From Microbacterium abyssi (GTDB taxonomy: Bacteria; Actinomycetota; Actinomycetes; Actinomycetales; Microbacteriaceae), in the NCBI RefSeq assembly GCF_015277895.1, contig NZ_CP063815.1, positions 1,984,001-2,048,000 on the forward strand: a stretch of DNA of 64,000 nt, given 5' to 3'. Every line of letters begins with the position of its first letter. Position 1 is the first letter of the stretch. Below, piece by piece: positions 6,936 to 15,479 of this stretch. Below the pieces are notes generated by a model that had not been told where the DNA came from, searched no databases, and saw nothing but the letters and a program-made list of their open reading frames with translations. A program made the position numbers and the translations under genes.

Positions 6936-8374
6936 GCTGCGGCTCCCTTGAGGTAGGCGGTGAGACCGTGGCGGCCGCCCTCGCGGCCGTATCCGGATTC
7001 CTTGTAACCGCCGAACGGACTGGCCGGGTCGAAGCGGTTGAACGTGTTCGCCCACACGACCCCGGCGCGCAGCCGGTCTGCGACGGCGAGGATGCGCGAG
7101 CCCTTATCGGTCCAGATACCCGCCGACAGTCCGTACGGGGTGTTGTTCGCCTTGGCGATGGCCTCGGCTGGCGTGCGGAAGGTCAGCACCGAAAGCACGG
7201 GGCCGAAGACCTCGTCCCGGGCGATCCGGTGGGATGCCTCGACGCCGGTGAAGATGGTCGGAGCGAACCAGAAGCCCTTGTCCGGGATGGCGCAGTCGGC
7301 CGTCCAGCGCTCCGCACCCTCGGCCTCGCCGATGTCGCTGAGCTCGCGGATTCGGGCGAGCTGCGCGGCGGAGTTGATCGCGCCGATGTCGGTGTTCTTG
7401 TCGAGCGGGTCGCCCAGGCGCAGCGTCGACAGGCGGGTCTTCAGTCGGTCGATGACCTCGTCGTGGACAGACTCCTGCACGAGCAGGCGGCTGCCGGCGC
7501 AGCAGACATGGCCCTGGTTGAAGAAGATGCCGTTGACGATTCCCTCGACGGCCTGATCGATCGGCGCATCATCGAACACGATGTTGGCGGCCTTGCCGCC
7601 GAGCTCGAGCGTGACCTTCTTCTCGGTGCCGGCGACGGCCTTGGCGATGTCGCGTCCGACGCCGGTCGAACCGGTGAAGGCGACCTTGTCGACCTCGGGG
7701 TGACGCACGAGCGTCGCACCGGTGGAGCCGGCGCCGGTGACGATGTTCACGACGCCGGCAGGCAGATCAGCCTGCTGCAGGATCTCCGCGAAGATCAGCG
7801 CCGTCAGCGGCGTGGTCTCAGCGGGCTTGAGCACGACTGTGTTGCCCGCGGCGAGAGCGGGGGCGATCTTCCACGCGAGCATGAGAAGCGGGAAGTTCCA
7901 CGGGATGATCTGCCCGGCGACGCCGTGCGCGCGGGGGTTCGCGCCGAGGCCCGCATAGTCGAGCTTGTCGGCCCAGCCGGCGTAGTAGAAGAACCAGGAT
8001 GCGACGAGGGGAACATCCACGTCACGGCTCTCCTTGATCGGCTTGCCGTTGTCGAGGCTCTCGGCGACCGCGAGCTCGCGAGCGCGCTCCTGCACGAGGC
8101 GGGCGATGCGGAAGAGGTACTTGCCGCGGTCGCGTCCGCTCATCTTCGACCACACCCTGTCATAGGCGCGACGCGCGGCGGTGACCGCGCGGTCGATGTC
8201 CTCGTCCGACGCGCCGGCGATCTCGGCGATGTGCGATTCGTCGGCAGGCGAGATGGTCGTGAAGCTCTTGCCCGTGCCGTCGACGAACTCACCGTCGATG
8301 AACAGGCCGTAGCTGTCACGGAGGTTCAGGATCGCCTTCGATTCGGGCGCCGGAGCATATTCCAGGAATGACAT
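6932..8374 (-). CDS. Aldehyde dehydrogenase (NAD(P)+), deo operon
   Basis: A 480-residue aldehyde dehydrogenase. Visible are GQIIPWNFP (156-162) and NTVVLKPAE (178-186) of the cofactor fold, FTGSTGVG (233-240), the general-base Glu257 in LELGGK and the catalytic Cys291 in NQGHVCCAGSR. Length is normal. Start at MSFLEYAPAP; longer in-frame starts run back into deoC and give nonsense. It follows deoC by 13 bases and precedes a half-length homologue. In this context its likely substrate is acetaldehyde released by DeoC from deoxyribose 5-phosphate, giving acetate or acetyl-CoA precursors (inference from neighbours). Confidence 0.93.
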   Translation of the reverse strand: MSFLEYAPAPESKAILNLRDSYGLFIDGEFVDGTGKSFTTISPADESHIAEIAGASDEDIDRAVTAARRAYDRVWSKMSGRDRGKYLFRIARLVQERARELAVAESLDNGKPIKESRDVDVPLVASWFFYYAGWADKLDYAGLGANPRAHGVAGQIIPWNFPLLMLAWKIAPALAAGNTVVLKPAETTPLTALIFAEILQQADLPAGVVNIVTGAGSTGATLVRHPEVDKVAFTGSTGVGRDIAKAVAGTEKKVTLELGGKAANIVFDDAPIDQAVEGIVNGIFFNQGHVCCAGSRLLVQESVHDEVIDRLKTRLSTLRLGDPLDKNTDIGAINSAAQLARIRELSDIGEAEGAERWTADCAIPDKGFWFAPTIFTGVEASHRIARDEVFGPVLSVLTFRTPAEAIAKANNTPYGLSAGIWTDKGSRILAVADRLRAGVVWANTFNRFDPASPFGGYKESGYGREGGRHGLTAYLKGAAA

Positions 8375-8387
8375 GTTTCTGTTTCCC

Positions 8388-9389
8388 TCAGTCGATCGTG
8401 ACGTAGTCGGGGCCGGAGTAATGGCCGGTCGTGAGCTTCTGACGCTGCAGGAGCACGTCGTTGAGCAGGCTCGACGCACCGAATCGGAACAGATGCGGCT
8501 GCAGCCATTCCTCACCCGCGGTCTCGGCGACGGTCACCACGTACTTGATGGCGTCCTTCGAGGTGCGGATGCCGCCAGCCGGCTTCACGCCGATCTTCTC
8601 GCCGGTCCCGCGGTACCAGTCGCGGACCGTCTCGAGCATGAGCAGAGTGGTCGGCAGCGTGGCCGCAGGCTGCACCTTGCCGGTGGAGGTCTTGATGAAG
8701 TCGCCGCCGGCGAGGATGCCGAGCCACGACGCCCGCTTGATGTTGTCGTAAGTGTTCAGCTCACCGGTCTCGAGGATCACCTTGAGCGAGGCGTAGGTGC
8801 CGTCCTCGCGGCGGCAGGCCTCCTTCACCGCGGCGATCTGGTCGAACACGAGTCCGTAGCGACCGGAGAGGAACGCACCGCGATCGATCACCATGTCGAT
8901 CTCGTCGGCACCCGCCGCCACCGCCTCGGCGGTGTCGGCGAGCTTGATCGCGAGCGACGAGCGTCCGCTCGGGAATGCCGTCGCCACGGCGGCGACCGAG
9001 ATCTTCCCGTCGTCCGGGTCGCCGTGCAGCGCACCGAGTGCCTCGACGGCGTGACCGACCATGTCGCCGTACACGCAGACGGCTGCGACGAGCGGGGTCG
9101 AGGGGTCGGCGGCATCCGGCGTCTTCGCCTTGGCGACGAGCGAACGCACCTTCCCAGGAGTGTCGGCGCCCTCGAGGGTGGTGAGGTCGATCAGCGAGAT
9201 GATCTTGTCGATCGCCCAGGCCTTCGAGGTGGTCTTGATCGAGCGGGTGCCGAGACCGGCCGCGCGCTGCTCGAGTCCGGTCGCGTCGACGCCGGGAAGG
9301 CCGTGCAGGAACCGGCGAAGCGTCGCATCGTCGGGCTCACCGCCCAGCACGTCCACCGCAGTGCGGCGGGTCAGTTCTGTGGTCGTCAT
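8388..9389 (-). CDS. deoC: Deoxyribose-phosphate aldolase
   Basis: A 333-residue class I aldolase that cleaves 2-deoxyribose 5-phosphate to acetaldehyde and glyceraldehyde 3-phosphate in nucleoside catabolism. The Schiff-base lysine lies in GDFIKTSTGK and the second active lysine in IGVKPAGGIR; the EIDMVIDRGAF strand is also typical. It is longer than the 220-260-residue short form, matching the longer actinobacterial/animal form with an N-terminal extension of about 70 residues. Start at MTTTELTRR, with GGAGGAAC just upstream. Its ATG overlaps the stop of the upstream SorC-type regulator gene. Confidence 0.95.
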   Translation of the reverse strand: MTTTELTRRTAVDVLGGEPDDATLRRFLHGLPGVDATGLEQRAAGLGTRSIKTTSKAWAIDKIISLIDLTTLEGADTPGKVRSLVAKAKTPDAADPSTPLVAAVCVYGDMVGHAVEALGALHGDPDDGKISVAAVATAFPSGRSSLAIKLADTAEAVAAGADEIDMVIDRGAFLSGRYGLVFDQIAAVKEACRREDGTYASLKVILETGELNTYDNIKRASWLGILAGGDFIKTSTGKVQPAATLPTTLLMLETVRDWYRGTGEKIGVKPAGGIRTSKDAIKYVVTVAETAGEEWLQPHLFRFGASSLLNDVLLQRQKLTTGHYSGPDYVTID

Positions 9390-10321
9390 CGTTCCTCCAA
9401 CAATGCTCGGGCTGTGGTCTCGTCGGTCACCAGAACGCTGCACAGGCCGCTGGTCACGACTGTACGCGCGATGTCATGCTTCGCGCTCCCCGCGGTGACG
9501 AAGATCGCCTGCTTCGCGGTGCGCAGACGGTCCAGGCTCACGCCGACCGTTCGCGCGTCGAGCTGCGGATCGACGACGTTGCCGTCCGCATCGATGTAGC
9601 GGCCCAGCACGTCGCCGACCGCACCGCGCCGGGCGAGCTCCTCGACGTCGGCGGGCTTCAGGTAGCCGTTCTCGACGTGCGCCGACGTCGCATCGGCGGG
9701 GCCGGCGGAGAAGAGATGGGTCTGCGCGTCGGCGGCCTGCTCGAGGATGCCGGCAACGGTACGATCGGCCTCGATCGCCTGCTTCGTCTCGACGCGTTCG
9801 AGGATCGCGGGACTCGGCAGCAGTGTCGCCTGACCGCCGGCGCGCTGGGCGATGGTCATGGCGAGACCCGCCGCTCCCCCCGATCGCCGGTTGAGGCTGA
9901 CGCCGCCGTTGAGCTGCACGACGGCGACTCCGGTGGCCCAGCCCACCGGCAGCGCGTCGGCCACGGCGGTGAGCGTGCGGCCCCAGCTGACGGCGAGCGT
10001 GCGCGGCACCGGACGGAGGGCCGCGAGGTGGTCGGCCGCCGCCTGCGCGACCCGGTCGAGCTCGGCGCCCTCGTCATCGGGAACCGGGACGACCACGGCA
10101 TCCGCAAGGCCGAACCGCTCGGCGAGCTCGCGCTCGAGACCGAGCCGGCGGGCGCGCGGGTGCACGATCTCGATCCGGACGATGCCCTTCTCGCGTGCGT
10201 GGGTGAGGAGCCGCCCGACCTTCCAGCGGGAGATCTTCAGAAGGGCGCCGATCTCGTCCTGCGTCTTGGCCTCGTCGTAGTAGAGCTCGGCGACTCGCAC
10301 GGTGAGCAGATCCTCGTCCAC
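9386..10321 (-). CDS. deoR: SorC/DeoR-type sugar-binding transcriptional regulator
   Basis: A 311-residue regulator. The N-terminal helix-turn-helix is YYDEAKTQDEIGALLKISRWKVGRLL, followed by a SorC sugar-phosphate-binding domain (LAVSWGRTLTAVADAL; VQLNGG; HLFSAGPA; FVTAGSAKHDIA). B. subtilis DeoR, which senses deoxyribose 5-phosphate, belongs to this family, so it probably represses the deoC operon it heads. The GTG at 10321 (VDEDLLTVRVAELYY) is preceded by AAGGGAGG five bases away, which decides this start; a much longer open frame upstream is Arg/Ser-rich nonsense. Its stop overlaps the deoC start (ATGA). Confidence 0.88.
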   Translation of the reverse strand: MDEDLLTVRVAELYYDEAKTQDEIGALLKISRWKVGRLLTHAREKGIVRIEIVHPRARRLGLERELAERFGLADAVVVPVPDDEGAELDRVAQAAADHLAALRPVPRTLAVSWGRTLTAVADALPVGWATGVAVVQLNGGVSLNRRSGGAAGLAMTIAQRAGGQATLLPSPAILERVETKQAIEADRTVAGILEQAADAQTHLFSAGPADATSAHVENGYLKPADVEELARRGAVGDVLGRYIDADGNVVDPQLDARTVGVSLDRLRTAKQAIFVTAGSAKHDIARTVVTSGLCSVLVTDETTARALLEER

Positions 10322-10354
10322 GGCATCCTCCCTTCTGCACACCAGCGTACGCTC

Positions 10355-10382
10355 GAGCACGCACGCGCGCATCCGCGTGCTC
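10355..10382. promoter_or_regulatory. Possible operator of the deo operon
   Basis: An inverted repeat with 8-base arms GAGCACGC (10355-10362) and GCGTGCTC (10375-10382) lies 34 bases upstream of the SorC-type regulator start, in the only non-coding gap that can hold the operon promoter. It could equally be a chance GC-rich dyad. Confidence 0.35.
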
Positions 10383-10428
10383 AGATGAGCAGAAGGCGTG
10401 AGAGCTGTGCACATCTGCGAGGAGACGA

Positions 10429-10463
10429 CGAAGGGCGGCAGTCGCAGTGACTGCCGCCCTTCG
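10429..10463 (-). terminator. Hairpin terminator after clpP2
   Basis: Perfect 15-base arms (CGAAGGGCGGCAGTC at 10429-10443 and its complement at 10449-10463) around a five-base loop, 13 bases beyond the clpP2 stop. There is no T-rich tract after it on the minus strand. Confidence 0.75.
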
Positions 10464-10475
10464 TGATCAGTGACC

Positions 10476-11117
10476 TCAGGAACGCTTGCGCGTGGTGAGC
10501 ACCTGGTCGACGATGCCGTACTCGAGCGCCTCGGCGGCCGAGAGGATCTTGTCGCGGTCGATGTCCTTGTTGACCTGCTCGACCGGCTTACCGGTGTGCC
10601 TGGCCATGGTCTCCTCGAGCCACGTGCGCATGCGCAGGATCTCGGCGGCCTGGATCTCGATGTCGGAGGCCTGGCCGTGTCCGGCCTCGCCCATCGCCGG
10701 CTGGTGCATGAGCACACGTGCATTGGGCAGCGCGAGGCGCTTTCCCGGTGCGCCCGCCGCCAGCAGCACGGATGCCGCGGATGCCGCCTGCCCGAGCACG
10801 ACCGTCTGGATCTGCGGCGCGACGTACTGCATCGTGTCGTAGATCGCGGTCATCGCGGTGAACGAGCCACCGGGCGAGTTGATGTACATCGTGATGTCAC
10901 GCTCGGCATCCTGGCTCTCCAGGACGAGCAGCTGCGCCATCACGTCGTCGGCCGATGCGTCGTCGACCTGCACGCCGAGGAAGATCACGCGGTCTTCGAA
11001 CAGCTTGTTGTACGGGTCCTGACGCTTGAAGCCGTATGCGGTGCGTTCCTCGAACTGCGGGAGGACGTAGCGGCTGGAAGGCATGTTGCCGGCAGCGCGG
11101 AAGGTGGGTGTGTACAT
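10476..11117 (-). CDS. clpP2: ATP-dependent Clp protease proteolytic subunit 2
   Basis: A 213-residue serine peptidase of the Clp barrel. The triad is visible as Ser113 in GQAASAASVL, His138 in VLMHQP and an Asp near 189 in the DRDK segment. In actinobacteria ClpP1 and ClpP2 form a mixed tetradecamer that works with ClpX and ClpC. It follows clpP1 by 21 bases on the same strand and is last in the operon, before a strong hairpin. The N-terminal 25 residues (MYTPTFRAAGNMPSSRYVLP) are the propeptide region usual for ClpP2. Confidence 0.95.
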   Translation of the reverse strand: MYTPTFRAAGNMPSSRYVLPQFEERTAYGFKRQDPYNKLFEDRVIFLGVQVDDASADDVMAQLLVLESQDAERDITMYINSPGGSFTAMTAIYDTMQYVAPQIQTVVLGQAASAASVLLAAGAPGKRLALPNARVLMHQPAMGEAGHGQASDIEIQAAEILRMRTWLEETMARHTGKPVEQVNKDIDRDKILSAAEALEYGIVDQVLTTRKRS

Positions 11118-11138
11118 GAGAGTGCTCTCGCTTTCCGC

Positions 11139-11732
11139 TTACTTGCTGTCCTGGTCGGTGCCGCCGCCGCCGATGACGTCGGAGGCCGACTCACGGATGT
11201 GATCGACGAAGCCGTATTCGAGCGCCTCCTCGGCGGTGAACCAGCGGTCGCGGTCGCCGTCAGCGTCGATCTGTTCGACCGACTTGCCGGTCTGGGCAGA
11301 CGTGATCTCGGCCAGGCGGCGCTTCATCGACAGGATCAGCTGAGCCTGGGTCTGGATGTCGCTGGACGTGCCACCGAAGCCGCCGTGCGGCTGGTGCAGC
11401 AGCACGCGGGCGTTCGGGGTGATGTAGCGCTTGCCCTTCGTGCCGGCAGTCAGCAGGAGCTGACCCATGGATGCCGCCATGCCGATGCCGACGGTGACGA
11501 TGTCGTTCGGCACGAACTGCATCGTGTCGTAGATCGCCATACCCGCGGTGATCGAGCCACCAGGCGAGTTGACGTAGAGATAGATGTCCTTCTCCGAGTC
11601 CTCTGCGGCGAGAAGGAGGATCTTCGCGCAGATCTCATTGGCGTTCTCGTCACGCACCTCCGAGCCCAGCCAGATGATGCGGTCCTTCAGCAGCCTGTCG
11701 AAGACGCTGGTCGCGACAAGGGGTTCAGCCAT
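11139..11732 (-). CDS. clpP1: ATP-dependent Clp protease proteolytic subunit 1
   Basis: A 197-residue Clp peptidase subunit, partner of ClpP2. Active residues are Ser88 (GIGMAASMG), His113 (LLHQP) and Asp162 (GDRDRWF), with spacings matching E. coli ClpP. The C-terminus ends in a Gly-rich, polar tail ([11 protein letters not shown]). It is first in the clpP1-clpP2 operon; the 81-base gap upstream must hold the promoter, though I could not identify a convincing -35/-10 pair or a ClgR operator by eye. Confidence 0.95.
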   Translation of the reverse strand: MAEPLVATSVFDRLLKDRIIWLGSEVRDENANEICAKILLLAAEDSEKDIYLYVNSPGGSITAGMAIYDTMQFVPNDIVTVGIGMAASMGQLLLTAGTKGKRYITPNARVLLHQPHGGFGGTSSDIQTQAQLILSMKRRLAEITSAQTGKSVEQIDADGDRDRWFTAEEALEYGFVDHIRESASDVIGGGGTDQDSK

Positions 11733-11813
11733 TTCAAGCTCCTGTTTCCGTGTTCGGTGATTCGAATCTACCGGCGACGACGCAGCCCTCAGGTCGTGTT
11801 CGCCGTCGGCATA

Positions 11814-12296
11814 TCAGGTGTCGCGTTCGGCGATCTCACGCGCGTAGGCGGCGACGGAGCGCCGATACTGCGGCAGGTGCGGCGCCAGCGTCTCCAGTGC
11901 GACGGATGCCGCGGCCGAGGCGTCTCCCGCAGAGACGAGCGCCAGCGCATAGAACGCCGCCGCCGCATCCGCGAGTTCCCCGCCGCGTTCGCGCTCCTCC
12001 TGCAGCATGCGCAGGCTCTCGTCGACGCGACCGAGATTGCGCAGGGTGCTCGCCAGTTGAATCGTCGCCTGCGCCCGCCGCGACTCGTCCAGCCCGCCCG
12101 AGAGCGCTCGCCGGTAATAGGATTCCGCCGCCATTTCCGCGCCTGCGGAATCTCGCGCTCCGGCCCGCTCGAACAGGGCGACCGGGTCGTCGACAGGCCG
12201 CTCGGCGGCGATCCGGTCGATCTGGCGCACCCGTTCGTCGTCGGTGATCGTCTCATCGGCCCACGCCGCGTCGATGCGATCCTGCCAGTCGTTCAT
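11814..12296 (-). CDS. Tetratricopeptide-repeat protein, function unknown
   Basis: A 160-residue all-helical cytoplasmic protein. Residues about 50-135 resemble TPR helices: ALFERAGARDSAGAEMAAESYYRRAL, then RAQATIQLASTLRNLGRVDESLRML and ADAAAAFYALALVSAGD. No signal peptide, no cysteine. Such small TPR proteins are common in actinobacteria and are thought to mediate protein contacts; no specific role can be given. It lies between the trigger factor terminator and clpP1, on the same strand as both. Confidence 0.75.
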   Translation of the reverse strand: MNDWQDRIDAAWADETITDDERVRQIDRIAAERPVDDPVALFERAGARDSAGAEMAAESYYRRALSGGLDESRRAQATIQLASTLRNLGRVDESLRMLQEERERGGELADAAAAFYALALVSAGDASAAASVALETLAPHLPQYRRSVAAYAREIAERDT

Positions 12297-12313
12297 GCTT
12301 CTCCTCGGATACG

Positions 12314-12347
12314 CGAGAAGGCGGATGCCGAAGCATCCGCCTTCTCG
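12314..12347 (-). terminator. Hairpin terminator after trigger factor
   Basis: Perfect 15-base arms CGAGAAGGCGGATGC (12314-12328) and GCATCCGCCTTCTCG (12333-12347) around a CGAA loop, 17 bases beyond the tig stop. A T-tract is absent. Confidence 0.78.
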
Positions 12348-12364
12348 TCAGAATCGCAGTGCGA

Positions 12365-13846
12365 TCACTCGGCCTTGTCGGCGGCCTTCTTGGCCGGAGC
12401 CTTCTTGGCGGCCGGCTTCTTGGCGGGAGCCTTCTTCGCAGCCGGCTTCTCGTCAGCGGCCTCGTCGGCCTTCTTGGCGGGAGCCTTCTTCGCGGCGGGC
12501 TTCTTGGCCGGAGCCTTCTTCGCGGCGGGCTTCTCGTCAGCCTTCTCCTCAGCGGCCTCGTCCTCATCGTCGACAGCGACGAGGCTCGACAGGTCGACGG
12601 ACTTGCCGTTGGAGTCGACGACCTTGACCTTGCCGAGCGCGATCGCGAGGGCCTTGTTACGGGCGACCTCTCCGACGAGCGCGGGGAGCTGGTTCGACGA
12701 CTGCAGCGCCTCGACGAACTCCTGCGGCGCCATGCCGTACTGCGCGGCGGACTGAATCAGGTACTGGCTGAGCTCCTCCTGCGAGACCTGCACGTCGGAC
12801 TGCTCGGCGATCGTGTCGAGCAGCACCTGGGTGCGGAACTGCTTCTCGCTCGCCTCGGTGACCTCGGCGCGGTGCTCGTCATCCTCGAGACGGTTCTCGG
12901 ACTCGAGGTGGTTGTGCACCTCGTCCTCGATGAGCTGCGGTGGGACGGGGATCTCGATCTTCTCGAGAAGCGCCTCGATGAGCTGGTCGCGGGCGGCGGA
13001 GCCCTGAGCGAAGACGCCCTGCTCGTTCACGCGCTCGGCGAGACTGTCGCGCAGCTCGGCGATGGTGTCGAACTCGCTGGCGATCTGCGCGAAGTCGTCG
13101 TCGGCCTCCGGAAGCTCGCGCTCCTTGACGGACTTGATGCTGACGGAGACCTCGGCCTCTTCACCGGCGTGGTCGCCGCCGACGAGCTTGGAGCGGAACG
13201 TGGTGTCCTCACCGGCGGTCAGAGACTCGACGGCGTCGTCGATGCCCTCGAGCAGCTCGCCGGAGCCGACCTCGTAGGAGACGCCCTCGGCGCGGTCGAT
13301 CTCGGCGCCTTCGATGGTCGCGACGAGGTCGAGTTCGACGAAGTCGCCCTTGGCAGCCGGGCGGTCGACGGGGATCAGCGTGCCGAAGCGGGCGCGCAGG
13401 TTGTCGAGCTCGGCATCCAGCGCCGCCTCGTCAGCCTCGACGGCGTCGACCGTCAGGGTGATCTCGGAGAGCTCGGGCACCTCGATCTCGGGCCGCACGT
13501 CGACCTCGACCTCGACGATCAGGTCGCCGGTGAAGTCCTTCTCGTTCGGCCACTGGGTGATGTCGGCCGACGGGCGTCCGACGATGCGCAGGCTGTGCTC
13601 GCCCGCGGCCTCGCGGAAGAACTTGTCGAGACCCTCGTTGACCGCGTGCTCGATGACGGCGCCGCGACCGATGCGCTGGTCGATGATGGGAGCCGGGACC
13701 TTGCCCTTGCGGAAGCCGGGGATCTGGACGTCCTGCGCGATGTGCTCGTAGGCGTGGGTGATGCTGGGCTTGAGGTCGTCCGGGGTGACCGTGATGGTGA
13801 GCTTGGCCCGGGTCGGGGTCAGCTTCTCAACGGTGCTGTTCGCCAT
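12365..13846 (-). CDS. tig: Trigger factor with repetitive Lys/Ala/Pro-rich tail
   Basis: A 493-residue ribosome-bound chaperone and peptidyl-prolyl isomerase. The ribosome-binding motif appears as [17 protein letters not shown] near residue 45; the FKBP-like domain follows ([17 protein letters not shown]) and the helical substrate cradle fills the rest to about residue 425. The last 67 residues (12368-12568) are an added low-complexity tail in which [24 protein letters not shown] occurs twice, rich in Lys and Pro like histone H1 or mycobacterial HupB tails. Typical trigger factors end near 430-450 residues. ATG at 13846 gives [16 protein letters not shown]. The tail could bind rRNA or DNA (inference). 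Confidence 0.94.
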   Translation of the reverse strand: MANSTVEKLTPTRAKLTITVTPDDLKPSITHAYEHIAQDVQIPGFRKGKVPAPIIDQRIGRGAVIEHAVNEGLDKFFREAAGEHSLRIVGRPSADITQWPNEKDFTGDLIVEVEVDVRPEIEVPELSEITLTVDAVEADEAALDAELDNLRARFGTLIPVDRPAAKGDFVELDLVATIEGAEIDRAEGVSYEVGSGELLEGIDDAVESLTAGEDTTFRSKLVGGDHAGEEAEVSVSIKSVKERELPEADDDFAQIASEFDTIAELRDSLAERVNEQGVFAQGSAARDQLIEALLEKIEIPVPPQLIEDEVHNHLESENRLEDDEHRAEVTEASEKQFRTQVLLDTIAEQSDVQVSQEELSQYLIQSAAQYGMAPQEFVEALQSSNQLPALVGEVARNKALAIALGKVKVVDSNGKSVDLSSLVAVDDEDEAAEEKADEKPAAKKAPAKKPAAKKAPAKKADEAADEKPAAKKAPAKKPAAKKAPAKKAADKAE

Positions 13847-13977
13847 GCTGGTGTGTTCTCCTTTGGATTTCCGCGCGACAGGCGCGGCCTGAGGTCGAGG
13901 GGCCGTGGTCGGGGCGCGTCCCCAGGCGGCCGCGAGCAGTGTGAAGCCCGACCCGTCGGGTCGGCCATCTCACTACG

Positions 13978-14051
13978 TCGGGGCGACAGGATTTGAACCT
14001 GCGACTTCCCGCTCCCAAAGCGGGCGCTCTACCAAGCTGAGCTACGCCCCG
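13978..14051 (-). tRNA. tRNA-Pro (anticodon TGG)
   Basis: A 74-nt cloverleaf read on the minus strand: acceptor CGGGGCG/CGCCCCG, D-arm GCTC...GAGC, anticodon stem CCCGC/GCGGG around loop TTTGGGA (anticodon TGG), T-arm GCAGG/CCTGT with TTCAAAT loop, discriminator A. No CCA is encoded. Confidence 0.95.
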
Positions 14052-14115
14052 GTTGAACCCGCGCGCGGGAACGGCCTTGTCGAGTCTAACGGACAGGAGC
14101 ACAGTCAACGTCCGC

Positions 14116-14121
14116 TATGAT
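14116..14121 (+). promoter_or_regulatory. Possible -10 element for tRNA-Gly
   Basis: TATGAT lies 51 bases before the tRNA-Gly gene in the gap between divergent tRNAs. No convincing -35 hexamer is found at 16-18 bases upstream, so support is weak. Confidence 0.3.
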
Positions 14122-14172
14122 CGATGAGTCCGGTTCACTCCGGATTCGGTTCCTCGGCCAGTCTGAGGATCC

Positions 14173-14243
14173 GGGGCTGTAGCTTAGTGGTAAAGCCTCT
14201 GTCTTCCAAACAGATGATGCGAGTTCGATTCTCGTCAGCCCCT
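14173..14243 (+). tRNA. tRNA-Gly (anticodon TCC)
   Basis: A 71-nt cloverleaf: acceptor GGGGCTG/CAGCCCC, D-arm with AGTGGTAA loop, anticodon stem TCTGT/ACAGA around CTTCCAA (anticodon TCC), T-arm GCGAG/CTCGT with TTCGATT loop, discriminator T. It is divergent from tRNA-Pro. Confidence 0.95.
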
Positions 14244-14269
14244 CCATCTCCCTTTCACGAGGAGGACAT

Positions 14270-15478
14270 GTGGCAGAGTCACCGGTTCCTCCGTCAGGCG
14301 GTCATCAGATCGAACCGGCGTTCGGCGCCGTCGCAGAGCTCGGCCCGGCACCCGAACCTAAGCCGCATCGCCGGCGCACAGGCCTGATCCTGACTTTGCT
14401 CGGTGTGCTCCTGATCGGCGCTGCGTGCGCCGGTACGCAATGGGCCGCGAACGTCGGGTACGACGATGCGCTGGTCGCTTTCGAGGATGCCGAGGACGAC
14501 GCCGAGGTGAGCCAGGCCGAGCTCGAGCGCGCACTGCTCGCGCTGACCGAGACCACCGAAGTAGCCACGACCGTCGCTGAGACCGATAGCGGAACCCTCA
14601 TGGATGCCGCTTCCAAGGAGCCCTTCGCCGCCGCCCTCTCGGAGGCGGAGGCCGCGGAGACCGAGGCGGTGGCGCTCGTCGACGACGAGCTGCCGGAGGC
14701 GACGGACAAGCCCGACTGGGCGTGGGAGCTGTTCGGCGCCACCTCCGAGCTGAACGCCGATCGTGACGAGCTGGCCGAGGACGAGGACGAGTTCGATGAC
14801 ACGCGTTCGACCGTCACGACCGCGTCGGATGCTGTGAACGAGACCGGGACGGCCGCGATCCTCTCGGCCGCGGAGGCCGCCGGTGCTTTCGAGGCCGCGC
14901 ACGTGTCGGCCCGCAACACCGATATCATCGCGATGCGCCGGGCGGCGGAGCGGGTCAGCGGTGCCACCGCCCTTGACGCGACGGCTGCGGAGGCGTACGC
15001 CGAGCTCGAGTCGGCTGCAGAGCAGATGCTGGCCTCGGAACAGGCCGAGCTCGCCGAGAAGCAGGGGCCGCTCCACGACGCGCGCGTCGAGATCGAGGCG
15101 TTCGCCCGCGACCTCGCGCCCGGCGTGCTCCTCGATTTCGACTGGTCGCCCCTGGTCAACGGATACGGCGAAGCCGACAGCATGGGCGGCTACGCGACAT
15201 GGTGGTACGGCGACCCAGGGTACGCGAATCTCGAGCTGTCGAACTCCGTCGCCCAGTACTGGCCTGGCGATCGCAGCAAGGCGCTCGTCGCGCACGAGGT
15301 CGGGCACGCGATCAGCGTGAAGTGCGAGGGTATGTACGACGACACAGACCAGGGAACCATCGAGGCTTGGGCCACGGCGTGGGCTATCGGCATGGGGTTC
15401 CATGACGCCGCCAACGGCACGTCGGCCTATGGCGCTCCCCCGCAATCACTCATCGACGCGGCCGCGGCGTGCCGGTGA
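14270..15478 (+). CDS. Membrane-anchored coiled-coil protein with C-terminal HEVGH motif
   Basis: A 402-residue protein. Residues 1-37 are cytoplasmic and Pro-rich, 38-55 a single membrane span (LILTLLGVLLIGAACAG), 60-285 a long acidic Ala/Glu-rich coiled-coil region outside the cell, and 290-402 a compact domain. That domain holds HEVGH at 342-346, the zinc-binding core of metallopeptidases, with Glu365 in TIEAWATAWA as a possible third ligand, and cysteines 352 and 401 that could pair. GTG at 14270 follows GAGGAGG by four bases. I do not recognise a named family. It could be a surface zinc protease or an inactive relative; no substrate can be inferred. It converges with rbpA, one base apart. 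Confidence 0.8.
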   Translation: MAESPVPPSGGHQIEPAFGAVAELGPAPEPKPHRRRTGLILTLLGVLLIGAACAGTQWAANVGYDDALVAFEDAEDDAEVSQAELERALLALTETTEVATTVAETDSGTLMDAASKEPFAAALSEAEAAETEAVALVDDELPEATDKPDWAWELFGATSELNADRDELAEDEDEFDDTRSTVTTASDAVNETGTAAILSAAEAAGAFEAAHVSARNTDIIAMRRAAERVSGATALDATAAEAYAELESAAEQMLASEQAELAEKQGPLHDARVEIEAFARDLAPGVLLDFDWSPLVNGYGEADSMGGYATWWYGDPGYANLELSNSVAQYWPGDRSKALVAHEVGHAISVKCEGMYDDTDQGTIEAWATAWAIGMGFHDAANGTSAYGAPPQSLIDAAAACR

Positions 15479-15479
15479 T

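Noticed and set aside
12368..12568. CRISPR-like or tandem DNA repeat
   Set aside because: The repeats are in frame within tig and code for its basic tail; no spacer-repeat structure.
10470..12755. Plus-strand open frame of 761 codons
   Set aside because: Antisense to clpP2, clpP1, the TPR gene and part of tig; apparent [11 protein letters not shown] repeats are the mirror of the tig tail repeat.
14103..14108. TTGACT on the minus strand as -35 of tRNA-Pro
   Set aside because: The only -10-like hexamer downstream gives a 14-base spacing, too short for a normal promoter.
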